Source: DASXKD01 sp963762735 (GTDB lineage: Bacteria > Actinomycetota > Actinomycetes > Streptosporangiales > Streptosporangiaceae). Taken from it: a DNA stretch of 64,000 nucleotides. Shown one piece after another: positions 43,501-52,193 of this stretch; within the stretch, counting starts at the first letter, position 1, and each line of letters starts with the position of its first letter. Below the pieces are notes generated by a model that was not told where the DNA came from, ran no database searches, and worked only from the letters and a program-made list of their open reading frames with translations. The translations under genes and the position numbers were made by a program. The stretch lies in the NCBI GenBank assembly GCA_963762735.1, contig CAVXMG010000040.1, positions 1 through 64,000 of the forward strand, written 5' to 3'.

Positions 43501-44614
43501 TTACACCATCTCCGCAGGCGAGCACGGCCAGCCCGGCCGCTCGTATGACTTGCGCCGCGTTCACGTCCCGGTCGTGGGCCGCGCCGCATTGGCAGGTCCA
43601 CTCGCGGACGTTCAGCGGCATCTGCGCAGTGATCGCACCGCACGTTGAGCAGGTCTTGCTGGATGGGTAGAACCGGTCGATCGCCACAACGGTGCGCCCG
43701 TACCAATCCGCCTTGTACTCCAGCATCCGCCGGAACTCCGACCACGACGCATCGGAGATCGCGCGGGCCAGGGCGTGGTTGCGGACCATGTTGCGTACCG
43801 TTAGGTCCTCGATGATCACCGTTTGGTTCTCGCGGATGATCCTCGTGGATAGCTTGTGCAGGTGGTCGCGGCGCCGGTCGGCGATCCTGGCGTGCACCTG
43901 CGCCACCTTGACCCGGGCCTTGGCCCGGTTCGCGGAGCTCTTGGCCTTGCGGGCCAGGCGCCGCTGGGTGAGCGCCAGTCGCGCCCGGTCGCGGCGCTCG
44001 TGCCGGGGGTTGGTGACCTTCTCCCCCGTGGAAAGGGTGACCAGGGACGTGACCCCCGCGTCGATGCCCACCGCCGGCCCCAGCGGCGGCAGGGTCTTTA
44101 TCGCCTCTTCCACCAGGATCGAGATGTGCCACCGGCCCGCAGCGTCCCTGCTCACGGTGACCGTGGACGGCTCCGCGCCCTCCGGCAGGGGCCGGGACCA
44201 GCGGATGTCCAATGGTTCGCTCATCTTCGCGAGCGTGACCTGGCCGTCCCGGTAGCGGAACCCGGACGTGGTGAACGTCGCCGACGCCCTGGACTTGTGC
44301 TTGGACTTGAAGTGCGGGTACCGGGCGCGTTTGGCCCAGAAGTTCACGTACGCCTGCTGGAGGTGCTGGAGGCCTTGCTGAAGGGCGACGTTGGACACCT
44401 CGTACAGCCACACCGTCTCTGGGTTGGCCTTCCACTCGGTGAGCATCCGGCAGGTTTCCGCGAAGGTAACCCACCGCTGCCCCAGCGTCCACGCCGCCGA
44501 CCGCTCCGCGAGTGCCCGGTTGTACACCCAGCGCACCGAGCCGAACGTCCGGGCCAGCGCGACACACCGTAGCCGGGCTAACTCGGCCCTGAAGGACGGA
44601 GCCTGCGCCCTCAA
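43484..44614 (-). CDS. tnpB: TnpB RNA-guided nuclease homologue
   Basis: 376 residues. The RuvC catalytic residues are all present: Asp in AVGIDAGVTSLVTL, Glu in TVIIEDLTVRNM and Asp in AHDRDVNAAQVIRAAG. The zinc finger CSTCGAITAQ...CQCG lies between the last two. The N-terminal wedge part (ARTFGSVRWVYNRALAERSA) is complete from TTG 44614. Length is normal for TnpB. It probably is an active, guide-dependent nuclease that helps retain the element. No TnpA is encoded in the window. Confidence 0.88.
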   Translation of the reverse strand: MRAQAPSFRAELARLRCVALARTFGSVRWVYNRALAERSAAWTLGQRWVTFAETCRMLTEWKANPETVWLYEVSNVALQQGLQHLQQAYVNFWAKRARYPHFKSKHKSRASATFTTSGFRYRDGQVTLAKMSEPLDIRWSRPLPEGAEPSTVTVSRDAAGRWHISILVEEAIKTLPPLGPAVGIDAGVTSLVTLSTGEKVTNPRHERRDRARLALTQRRLARKAKSSANRAKARVKVAQVHARIADRRRDHLHKLSTRIIRENQTVIIEDLTVRNMVRNHALARAISDASWSEFRRMLEYKADWYGRTVVAIDRFYPSSKTCSTCGAITAQMPLNVREWTCQCGAAHDRDVNAAQVIRAAGLAVLACGDGVRPARA

Positions 44615-44649
44615 AGGGTCTGGTCACGGCACCTCCCGGGCCTTCATAC

Positions 44650-44663
44650 TAGAACACGTTACA
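44650..44663. promoter_or_regulatory. KstR-like operator 7
   Basis: TAGAACACGTTACA fits TnnAACnnGTTnnA. Originally it would have served kstD (leftward, start at 44627) and the KstD-like gene at 44807 (rightward). The TnpB element now lies between it and kstD. Confidence 0.87.
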
Positions 44664-44677
44664 GTTTTGGCCGAGGA

Positions 44678-44746
44678 GGCGGTTGCCCGGCAGGTTGACT
44701 CGGGGGCGGTTGCCCGGACAGGTTGACCGGGCCGGTTGCCCGGCAG
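44678..44746. repeat. Imperfect 26-27-bp tandem repeat in leader of KstD-like gene
   Basis: GGCGGTTGCCCGGCAGGTTG and close variants recur at about 44679, 44705 and 44732 (the last truncated). It lies between the KstR box and the chosen start at 44807, so it is probably leader sequence rather than coding. Confidence 0.6.
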
Positions 44747-44806
44747 TCTGGCGGGGCGGCGGCCCGGCGGGCGCGGCCAGCCGATCCCGCCCGAGCGGAG
44801 GCGCCG

Positions 44807-46411
44807 GTGCCCTGGGACATCCAGGCGGACGTGGTCGTGGTGGGATTCGGGGCGGCGGGCGCCTGCGCGGCGCTGGAGGCGGCGTCCGGCGGCAGCGATG
44901 TGGTCCTGCTCGACCGGTTCCACGGCGGCGGCGCCACGGCCCTGTCCGGCGGGGTAATCTACGCGGGCGGCGGCACGCCCTGGCAGTGCGACGCGGGCGT
45001 GGCGGACTCGGCCGAGGCGATGTTCGGCTACCTGAGCACAGAGGTCGGCGACGCGGTGTCGGCGGCCACGTTGCGCGAGTTCTGCGACGGCAGCCGGGAC
45101 ATGGTGGCCTGGCTGGAACGGCACGGGGTGCCGTTCGAGGGGAGCCTGTGCCCGGACAAGACCTCCTACCCCTCCAACCGGCACTACCTGTACTACTCCG
45201 GCAGCGAGCTGTCCGCCACCGGCGTGGCGGCGCCCGCGCCGCGAGGGCACCGGGTCCGTGGCCGCGGCACCTCGGGCAGCGTGCTGTTCGCCCGGCTGGC
45301 CCGGGCCGTGCGCAGGTCCGGCGTGCGGGTGCGGTGGCAGACCATCGCACGCACGCTGATCACCGATGAGACGGGCCGGGTGACCGGGGTGGAGTGCCGC
45401 ACCATGCGCGGCGCGTCGGCCTGGGCCAGGGTCGCGCACCGGGAACTGCACCGCTGGTCGGCCAAGCCCTATCTATACGCGCCCAAGCTGGGCCGGCTGC
45501 TGCACTGGCCGGTCGCCTGGCTGGAGGAACGGCACGGCCTGCCGCTGCGGATCCGCGCGCGGCATGGCGTGGTGCTGGCGGCCGGCGGATTCGTGGGCAA
45601 CCGGCCGATGATGCGCGAGCACGCCCCGGCCTACCGTGGCGGGCTGCCGCTGGGCACGCCCGGCGACGACGGCAGCGGGATCCGGCTCGGCACTGGGGCC
45701 GGTGGCACCACGGCATTCCTGGGCCGGGTCTCGGTCTGGCGCTTCCTCAGCCCACCGTCCGCCCTGCTGAGCGGCGTGCTGGTGGGCCGGGACGGGCGGC
45801 GGGTATGCGACGAGTCGCGGTACGGGGCGGCCGTCGGCGCGGCGATGATGGCCGGGCACGGCGGCCAGGCCTGGCTGCTTGCGGACCGGGCCACGCTGGC
45901 CCGCGCCCGGCGCCAGTTGCGCGGCCCGGCGCTGTGGTTCCAGCGGCTCCAGGGTTTGTATTTGCTCACTGCCGCACGGGTCAGCGCGGCCACGCCCGCC
46001 GCGGCGGCGGCCCGCGCGGGCGTCGATCCGGCCGGCCTGACGGCGACCCTGGAGGCCTACAACGAGGCCGCGGCCGCCGGGCTCCCCGACCCGGCAGGCA
46101 AGCCGGCCGGCCTGGTCCGGCCGCAGGACCAGCCGCCGTTCTCGCTCATCGACTGCTCGGTCCGGCCTCGGCTGGCCTACCCCGCGCCCATGCTGACCCT
46201 CGGCGGGCTTGTGGTCGCCGAGGACACCGGGCAGGTGCGCCGGGCCGACGGCACTGTGGTACCCGGCCTGTACGCGGCGGGCCGCACCGCGGTCGGCCTG
46301 TGCTCGCACTCCTACGTCAGCGGGCTGTCCCTGGCCGACTGCGTGTTCTCCGGCCGCCGGGCCGGGCGCAGCGCCGCGGCCGCGAACCCGGCCGGCCAGC
46401 GCCTTTTGTAG
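44807..46411 (+). CDS. KstD-like FAD-dependent steroid dehydrogenase
   Basis: 534 residues from GTG 44807, five bases after GGAGG; an upstream in-frame TTG at 44723 would run through tandem repeats. FAD motif DVVVVGFGAAGACAALEAAS, later RHGVVLAAGGFVGNRPMMRE and C-terminal GLYAAGRTAVGLCSHSYVSG. Flavin fold as in KstD, but the KstD-specific FYAVKIVPGDLGTKGG block is replaced by SLIDCSVRPRLAYPAPMLTL, so it may be a delta4(5alpha)-type or other ketosteroid dehydrogenase. A KstR box lies upstream. Its stop codon falls in palindromic element copy 3, and 89 bp of it are duplicated at 53065. Confidence 0.78.
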   Translation: MPWDIQADVVVVGFGAAGACAALEAASGGSDVVLLDRFHGGGATALSGGVIYAGGGTPWQCDAGVADSAEAMFGYLSTEVGDAVSAATLREFCDGSRDMVAWLERHGVPFEGSLCPDKTSYPSNRHYLYYSGSELSATGVAAPAPRGHRVRGRGTSGSVLFARLARAVRRSGVRVRWQTIARTLITDETGRVTGVECRTMRGASAWARVAHRELHRWSAKPYLYAPKLGRLLHWPVAWLEERHGLPLRIRARHGVVLAAGGFVGNRPMMREHAPAYRGGLPLGTPGDDGSGIRLGTGAGGTTAFLGRVSVWRFLSPPSALLSGVLVGRDGRRVCDESRYGAAVGAAMMAGHGGQAWLLADRATLARARRQLRGPALWFQRLQGLYLLTAARVSAATPAAAAARAGVDPAGLTATLEAYNEAAAAGLPDPAGKPAGLVRPQDQPPFSLIDCSVRPRLAYPAPMLTLGGLVVAEDTGQVRRADGTVVPGLYAAGRTAVGLCSHSYVSGLSLADCVFSGRRAGRSAAAANPAGQRLL

Positions 46412-46440
46412 TGGCTGCGCCACTCATCACAAGAGAAGGT
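46405..46440. repeat. Palindromic element copy 3, left part (split by group II intron)
   Basis: TTTGTAGTGGCTGCGCCACT... with the core CACAAGAGAAGGT aligns to the first 36 nt of copies 1 and 4. It overlaps the stop codon of the KstD-like gene. The rest continues at 48613 after the intron. Confidence 0.75.
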
Positions 46441-46506
46441 GTTGCTGAGTAGGCCCGGGGCGCGGTACTGGGATTGCTCCTGGCCCGTTTCCCCGGACCT
46501 CTCGCC

Positions 46507-46540
46507 GAACCCGCCGTGCGCGTCTCCGCGCAACGGGCTC
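46507..46540 (-). ncRNA. Group II intron domain V
   Basis: A 34-nt hairpin on the minus strand: lower stem GAGCCCG/CGGGTTC, 2-nt bulge, upper stem TGCGCG/CGCGCA and a GAGA (GNRA) tetraloop. Length, bulge and tetraloop are those of domain V, the catalytic core. It lies 17 nt downstream of the reverse-transcriptase stop. Confidence 0.88.
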
Positions 46541-46556
46541 TCCACGGTTGCTGTCG

Positions 46557-48020
46557 TCAGGCTGGTTCAGCCGCCCAGGGGCTGGGGATCTTGGTGTGGC
46601 GGTAGCGGTACCGGGTGACCGGTATTGCCGCGATCGGCCGCAGTTCGATCTCGTCCGCTGTGATCGGCAGCCACCGCCCGGTGTGGTCGGTGAACTGGCG
46701 GCGGACGTCTTTCCATCTCCAGCGGTGCCGTTGCCTCAGCATGCGGATCACCCGCCACCAGGCGAAGTTGTCCAGCATGGTGAAGACGTTCTTGGCGACG
46801 GCGTGCCGGAAATAGTTAGCCCAGCCGTGCATAACCTGGTTCAGCCTGGTCAGCACGTATCCCAGGTCGAGCTGTGATGTCCTGCGGGTCAGGGCACGGA
46901 TCTTCGCCTTCACCGACCGGACGGGCCGGTCATCAATGAAGGTGTAGACGTGCCATTTGCTTGTTCCCTGTTTGCGGCGCCACTGGATGCGGAACCCCAG
47001 GAAACTGAACCCCTCGCTGAGGTGCGTCAGGCGGGTCTTGGACTCCGACAACCGGAGCCCGAGCGTGGCCAGCACTGCAGCGATCTGCTCGCGTAGCGCC
47101 GCCGCGTCCTGCTCGCTGCCGCTAACCAGCACGGCGAAATCGTCCGCGTAGCGGACGAACCGCCAGTTCGGCAGTTGCTTGCGGCGGCGGCCCGCGCGCC
47201 TGCTCTGGGTCGACATCGTTCCGCCTGTCTTCCACGGGCCCATCAACTGCTCATCGAGCGCGCCGAGGGCTATGTTGAAGATCAGCGGGGACAAGATGCC
47301 GCCTTGCGGCGTGCCGGTGAGGGTATCGCGGTGCTCCCCGAGTTCGGTGAGCACCCCGGCTTTGAGGAACGCCTTCACCAGCGCCAGCACGCGCTTGTCC
47401 TTGACCCGCGCCCGCACCCGGTCCATAACGGCCGAGTGCGACACGTTGTCAAAGGCTGCCTCGATGTCCGCATCCAGCACCCACCGGTAGCCCCGGGTGC
47501 CATAGAAGTGGATCTCGGCGATCGCGTCCTGGGCGCGCCGCATCGGCCGGAACCCGTACGAGCACGGCTCGAAGTCCGCCTCGAAGACCGGTTCCAGCAC
47601 CAGCTTCAGCGCGGCCTGGACGACCCGGTCCGCGATGCAAGGTATACCCAGCGTGCGGAGCTTCCCCGACCCGCCCGGCTTGGGGATCTTGCGCTCCCGC
47701 ACCGGCAGCGGCCGGAACGAGCCGTCCTTGAGGGCGGCCCGCAGGTCATCCAGGAACCCGGGCACGCCCACCTCTTGTTCGACCCAGGCGGCGGTGATGC
47801 CGTCTGCGCCGGGGGTGTTCGCGCCCCGGTTGCCCGCGACCCGGGCGAACGCCACGATCAGCGTCGCCGGGTCGTGCACGAAGTTGAACAGGTCATCAAA
47901 CCGGCGGCCGGGATCGGCCGCCGCCCAACGGTGAAGCTTGGCCTGCATCCCCGCTACCCGCGACCACGACCCACAGGCCGGATCAGGAGCGCTGCCATTC
48001 GGCGGCGCATCTTGCGGCAT
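46557..48020 (-). CDS. ltrA: Group II intron reverse transcriptase/maturase
   Basis: 487 residues. RT blocks: ADGITAAWVEQEV, RPLPVRERKIPKPGGSGKLR, SYGFRPMRRAQDAI, TPQGGILSPLIFNIAL and the catalytic RFVRYADDFAVLVSGS. The maturase (GIIM) region follows (VLTRLNQVMHGWANYFRHAV). No C-terminal HNH endonuclease is seen; the protein ends soon after TRYRYRHTKIPSP. ATG 48020 follows AAGGAGG by seven bases. It should splice and mobilise the host intron. Confidence 0.93.
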   Translation of the reverse strand: MPQDAPPNGSAPDPACGSWSRVAGMQAKLHRWAAADPGRRFDDLFNFVHDPATLIVAFARVAGNRGANTPGADGITAAWVEQEVGVPGFLDDLRAALKDGSFRPLPVRERKIPKPGGSGKLRTLGIPCIADRVVQAALKLVLEPVFEADFEPCSYGFRPMRRAQDAIAEIHFYGTRGYRWVLDADIEAAFDNVSHSAVMDRVRARVKDKRVLALVKAFLKAGVLTELGEHRDTLTGTPQGGILSPLIFNIALGALDEQLMGPWKTGGTMSTQSRRAGRRRKQLPNWRFVRYADDFAVLVSGSEQDAAALREQIAAVLATLGLRLSESKTRLTHLSEGFSFLGFRIQWRRKQGTSKWHVYTFIDDRPVRSVKAKIRALTRRTSQLDLGYVLTRLNQVMHGWANYFRHAVAKNVFTMLDNFAWWRVIRMLRQRHRWRWKDVRRQFTDHTGRWLPITADEIELRPIAAIPVTRYRYRHTKIPSPWAAEPA

Positions 48021-48612
48021 TGCAGCCTCCTTCCCTCCGCACAACCGCTGCCGCCCTTCCCCATGTGCGCGGGCTCTCCCCGGCTCGGAGTACTACGGCG
48101 GCTCCGCCCCGCCCGGCCCGTTCAGCGGTCGGCGCGCCTATCCCCGGCACCAGGCCGGATGCCTACTGCCAGGGAACCGGCACCAGGCGGTTCCCGTGTT
48201 CACTGCGATTCGCTCGACCGAGTAGGAGCCCGGCTATGCCCCAGCAGCCCCGCCACGGCTACGCCGCAGGCATTCACCGTGACCTCCCAGGCGGCAATCA
48301 CACACCGCTCCGGAGTTCCCGCCGCCTTCACATACAGCGGGACGCGCTGCGCCCGGCCCATATCCACCAGATTTGAGCCGGTGTCCCTGTTTGAAGGGCG
48401 TAATAACGCCGGTTCCTCGCGTACTCCTCTCCGTCTTGCTCGCCGGACCCGCCCCATCTGGCAGTACTGGCACGTCCCGGCTTTGTCAGGGCTGCTCCCG
48501 CCCGCCCCGGCACCACCCAGGGCAAGCTGCCCTCAGCTACAGCGGCTTGCTGCGACAAGCCACAGGCGAAGGTTTCTCACCTCCGCTCGAACCACAGCGC
48601 CTCACGGCGCAA

Positions 48613-48687
48613 GTGAAGAATGGGACAATCCTGCCGCCGCTGACAATGGCCGACGGTTGATCATTGAGTGGAGCACCGGTCTGTGAT
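48613..48687. repeat. Palindromic element copy 3, right part
   Basis: About 75 nt (GTGAAGAATGGGACAATCC ... TGATCATTGAGTGGAGC ... CTGTGAT) that align with 50225-50301 at roughly 70 %. Joined to 46405-46440 it reconstitutes an element like copy 4. Confidence 0.7.
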
Positions 48688-48944
48688 GTCCAGAGGCCGG
48701 TGCCCTCCGGTGCCAGGCATCTGGTGGCAGTCAACACCGGTCGGGCGCTCTCACCCTGTCGCGCGCCGGCTACGCCGTGGCCGGCGAGCTGCGCGAGGTG
48801 ATGCCGGCCTTGATAACCGCGCTCCGAAAGCGCTCGTCGTCTAGCTGACCGGGCTAGGCCACGTAAACCTCCCGGCTGCGCGGTGCGTCCCTTGACGGGG
48901 CCAGGGCCGGTAACGCAGACGGCTGAGGGTAGGAGAGGACGGTC
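48688..48944. other. Gene-poor gap with possible coding remnant
   Basis: An inverted repeat CACCGG/CCGGTG brackets the start (48674-48703). A rightward frame around 48755-48844 reads AGYAVAGELREVMPALITAL and stops, looking like the tail of a lost gene, but nothing upstream of it is open. No full gene is visible. Confidence 0.35.
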
Positions 48945-50098
48945 ATGAGGCGAGGGTTGACGATCACAGCCGCGGCAGCGGTCCTTTCCGTGTGCGGGGT
49001 AATTCCAGCAAGCGCCTCCAGCACCTGGACGCTCGAGCCCACCCCCACCCCGGCGCAGGGGGTTGACGGCCAGTTGCTCGCCGTCTCCTGCCTCACGGCC
49101 AACGACTGCACCGCGGTCGGCGGCTACACCAGCACGGCCGGCCCGGTGCCCCTCGCCGAGCGCTGGGACGGCAGTACCTGGTCCATCCAGACCACGCCCG
49201 TCCCCACCGGTGCGAATTTCAGCATTCTGGACGGGGTCTCGTGTACCTCGGCGACCAACTGCATGGCGGTCGGGTCCTACGAAACGCGCCCGGCAGCAAC
49301 TCATTGCCGCTGGCGGAGCACTGGGATGGCAGCTCCTGGTCCATCCAGGCCATGCCCGTCCCTGCCGGCGGGTTCGGCTTCCAAGTGAAAGCGGTGTCGT
49401 GCCCCACGGCGGCAAGCTGCACGGCGGTCGGCCAGTACCAAACGGGCGCAGTGCCGCTTTCCCTTGGCGAGGGCTGGAACGGCAGCACGTGGACGGTTCA
49501 GACCATGCCCAGCCCCTCGCATGTCGCGGACTTGGTTGTCCTTGAGGGGGTTTCGTGCACCGCGCCGGGGACCTGCACCGCGGCCGGCTGGTTCCAGCGG
49601 GGAGGGACCAGGGTCTTTGTGACGCTGGCCGACAAGTCCTTCAACGGGGCATGGAAGGTCTCGTCCACCCGCGGCCCATCGGCCATACTGGGCCAGCTCT
49701 ACGGGGTTTCGTGTACCGCGGCGGATAGCTGCACCGCAGTGGGGATCTCCAGCAGTAGCGGCGGCCCGCTGGCCGAACACTTCTCCCGCAACACGTGGGC
49801 GGTCCAGGCGATAGCCAGCCCCGCTGCGGGCATCTTGTACGGAGTCTGGTGTGTCTCGGCGGGCACCTGCACCGCGGCAGGGGCATCCGGACCGGATGCG
49901 CAGTCAGGAAACAACGCTTCGGCGCTGGCCGAGCACTTCTCCGGCGGCACCTGGCACCGCCAGGCCACCGCCAGCCCTGCGTCCGGGCAGGAGCTGGCCG
50001 GTGTCTCGTGCGTCTCGGCGACCGTCTGCACCGCTGCTGGTTTTCGCCCGGAAACCTTCACCACTGGCAGTAGCCCGCTGGCCGAGCAGAGCCACTAG
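48945..50098 (+). pseudogene. Secreted VSC-repeat protein, frameshifted
   Basis: ATG 48945 starts a signal peptide (LTITAAAAVLSVCGVIPASA) and repeats of the same type as the 28999-31245 protein (DGQLLAVSCLTANDCTAVGG, LAERWDGSTWSIQTTPVP). The frame fails near 49285-49300 and a second frame continues (SNSLPLAEHWDGSSWSIQAM, LGEGWNGSTWTVQTMPSP) to 50098. One missing base in a GCGCCCGG run explains the switch. Joined, it has about seven repeats and ~380 residues. Assembly error and true decay cannot be separated here. Confidence 0.75.
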
Positions 50099-50187
50099 GA
50101 CCCCCACCAGGTCAGCAGTAACGCCACCACGTCCGCCACCCTGCTGCCCCGCGTCGGCATCCCCCGCGCCCCGCCCCGCGCTTGGCG

Positions 50188-50301
50188 TTTGCCCTGGGTG
50201 TGACCACCACTACGAAAGAAGGTGTCGTAAGGATGGGGACAACCTCGCCACCTCTAGCCAGGGACGGCGCCTGATCGTTGAGTGGACGGCCGAACTGTGA
50301 T
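50188..50301. repeat. Palindromic element copy 4 with extended 3' flank
   Basis: The first ~40 nt (TTTGCCCTGGGTGTGACCAC ... AAAGAAGGTGT) align with copies 1 and 3; the following ~75 nt align with the sequence on the far side of the group II intron. It is the uninterrupted sibling that fixes the intron bounds. It lies 90 bp after the frameshifted repeat-protein gene. Confidence 0.72.
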
Positions 50302-50668
50302 CGCCTGCCAGCGGGCCAGCCGATCACGAAACTAGCACCGGGCAGGCGCCCGGAGTCCCTGTCGGCCGCGCGGGCCAAAGGCACTCAGGCCAGGCGCGCC
50401 TTGCCGGCTGAGGAACCGCAACGGCCAGGCAAGACGGCCACCAGTGCCGGGTACCAGGCAGGCCACCCAGGATCAATGTGGGCGGCCCGCCAACCGGCCC
50501 CTGGCCGCCCGCCCCTGGTAGGGACGGCCTGCGGCCGGCAGATCCTTCGCAGGCGGCGGCGCGTGGCTGGCTCAGCGTGGCCTGGCCACTTCTGCAGGCT
50601 AGGGCGCCTGCCGCAGCCGTGAGTCGCGGGGTATGACCTGCCCGGGCTGCCCTTTCCGGCCGTCCCGG
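50302..50668. other. Gap without recognisable gene
   Basis: About 370 bp between palindromic copy 4 and the broken RCC1 gene. Several frames are open on both strands, but their Arg/Pro/Gly-rich products look like shadow translation. I see no RNA or mobile feature. Confidence 0.5.
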
Positions 50669-51852
50669 CTAGCCGACCTGTTGTGGTGTGTTCTTGCTGC
50701 CGCCGGTCGTGCCCAGGCCGAGCTGTCCTTCTTGGTTGTCGCCCCAGCACCACAGCGACCAGCCGCGCTGGATCCCGCACACTGACGAGCGGCCGTCGTT
50801 GACATCTCCGGCGCCTGGCCGACACCCGGATCCAGTTCGCTGACGTGCCGACTATTCTCGGATTCGGGTACTCATGGCCGGTCACGCCCTGGCCGATCTG
50901 GCCGCTGAAGTTCGACCCCCAGCACCACAGGGTGGTCGGGCCATACAGCGCACAGGCCGCGATGCCCGCCGACACGGCTGTCCACCCGGTCCGGGTGCCG
51001 ACCTGGACTGGTGACGGCTCCAGCGCGTTGCCGGAGCGGCCGGTCTCGTCGAAGCTGTTGGCGCCCCAGCACCAGACGGTGCCGTCAGTGCGGGTGCCGC
51101 AGGCTGACTCGCTGCCGGCTGAGCACCGATGTCCAGACGTCGCCGCCGGAGACTTGGACCGGCGTGTCCGACGAAGTCTCGGTGCCGTTCCCGAGGTTGC
51201 CCCATCCGTCGTATCCCCAGCACCATGCGGAGTGGTCAGCCTGCACACCGCAGACGAAGGAATTGAGGCCTGACGCCGACACGCTGGTCCAGTCGACGGC
51301 GGTGCCGGCCTGGACCGGTGTGGACTCGCTGGAGGTCACGGTGCCGTTCCCCAGCTCGCCGAACTCGTCGTCGCCCCAGCACCAGAGCGTGCCGTCGGTA
51401 CGGATCGCGCAGGCATCGGAGTCCCCGGCCGAGATCGCGGTGTAATCGCCGCCGCCGCCGACCTGGACCGGCCGGTCGTACTGGCCGGTGGTGGTGCCGT
51501 TGCCCAGATCGCCGCTATTGGCCAATCCCCAGCACCAGGCCGTGCCGTCCTTGCGGACCGCGCACGCGTGCCCCAGGCCGACGGCCGCCTGCGTCCACCC
51601 GGCCCGCGCGCCGACCCGGACCGGGCTGTCCTGGCTGGTGGTGGACCCGTCGCCGAGCTGGCCCTGCTTGCCCGCGCCCCAGCACCACAGCGTGTGCCCG
51701 GTCTGGACAGCGCACGTGTCGTGGTATCCGGCCGAAACCTGGGCCCACTGGACTGCCGCTGCCTGCGCCGCCGCGCCCGCAACCCCCGGCCCGGCCCCCA
51801 AGACCACCGTGACGGCGGCCGCCACGGCAGCCGCCCCCCACATTCCGCGCAT
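50669..51852 (-). pseudogene. Secreted RCC1-repeat protein with two frameshifts
   Basis: From ATG 51852: signal peptide (GAAAVAAAVTVVLGAGPGVA), then RCC1-type blades such as ISAGDSDACAIRTDGTLWCW with GDDEFGELGNGT. The frame breaks at about 51123 and again at about 50816. Dropping one base at each point restores VSAGSESACGTRTDGT and VSAGAGDVNDGRSSVCGIQ, leading to a stop at 50669-50671. Intact it would be ~390 residues and about seven blades. Either decay or sequencing error. Confidence 0.78.
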
Positions 51853-51999
51853 CCCGTCACCCTCCGTAACGACTGCTGTTGCTTTCTGTTACGAGAGCAA
51901 GCTACCCCTCCCTGCCGCCGCCCGCGGCCCGGAGCGCCACACAGCGACCGCACACGCTCGTTACAAAACGTCCGGGTACTGTGCGCCCCAAACGAGCGC

Positions 52000-52052
52000 C
52001 GTTGTCCCAACGACCTGCGCAGAAGGTGATGGGTGCGCCAACGATGACAACG
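52000..52052. repeat. Palindromic element, diverged copy 5
   Basis: CGTTGTCCCAACGACC ... AGAAGGTGATGGGTGCGCC ... CGATGACAACG aligns with copy 1 in its AGAATGTGGTGGGTGTGCCAAC part and keeps the closing inverted repeat CGTTGTC/GACAACG. Confidence 0.6.
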
Positions 52053-52193
52053 TGGCGCTAAGGATCTTCAATGGCCGGGGTTGCGGGTGGAGGGTTCGCC
52101 CTCGAACTGTGGCAGGAATACTGGTCGCGGGCGTGCCGGGTTCTATGCTCACCTGTGATCGGCACGTTGCGGCAGCGGGGGGAGTATGCCCGG

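Larger units (their letters stand above)
43400..44622 (-). mobile_element. IS200/IS605-type tnpB-only element inserted at kstD start
   Basis: About 1223 bp holding tnpB without tnpA. The right end (43400-43430) has the typical hairpin CCCCGTCCTTCAGGGCGGGG then GAAGTCAA. A related hairpin with CCGTCCTTCAGGGC lies at the left end (44585-44606), as expected for the subterminal hairpins of this group. No terminal inverted repeats or target duplication. Bounds were set by the junction that restores the kstD frame; the left bound leaves only 8 nt before the tnpB TTG and could be off by some bases. Confidence 0.75.
46441..48612 (-). mobile_element. Group II intron
   Basis: About 2.17 kb in leftward orientation: ~590 nt of structural RNA, a reverse transcriptase gene, then domain V and VI sequence. 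The 3' end ...CTACTCAGCAAC obeys the AY rule. The 5' end would begin TTGCGCC, one base off the GTGCG consensus. Bounds come from comparing the split element with intact copy 4 at 50188; removing 46441-48612 joins GAAGGT to GTGAAGAATGGG, matching GAAGGTGTCGTAAGGATGGG. Exact splice points may shift by 1-3 nt. Confidence 0.8.

Noticed and set aside
47175..48686. 503-codon rightward open frame over the intron
   Set aside because: Antisense to the reverse transcriptase and intron RNA; composition is that of a shadow frame.
16111..52052. Integron-like cassette array (palindromes as attC sites)
   Set aside because: The palindromes lack paired 7-bp core sites, are up to 25 kb apart, occur in both orientations, and there is no integrase.
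52071..52193. Upstream extension of the methyltransferase start
   Set aside because: ATG 52194 has a nearby GGGGGGAG and begins the conserved region; the extension is unlike the family.
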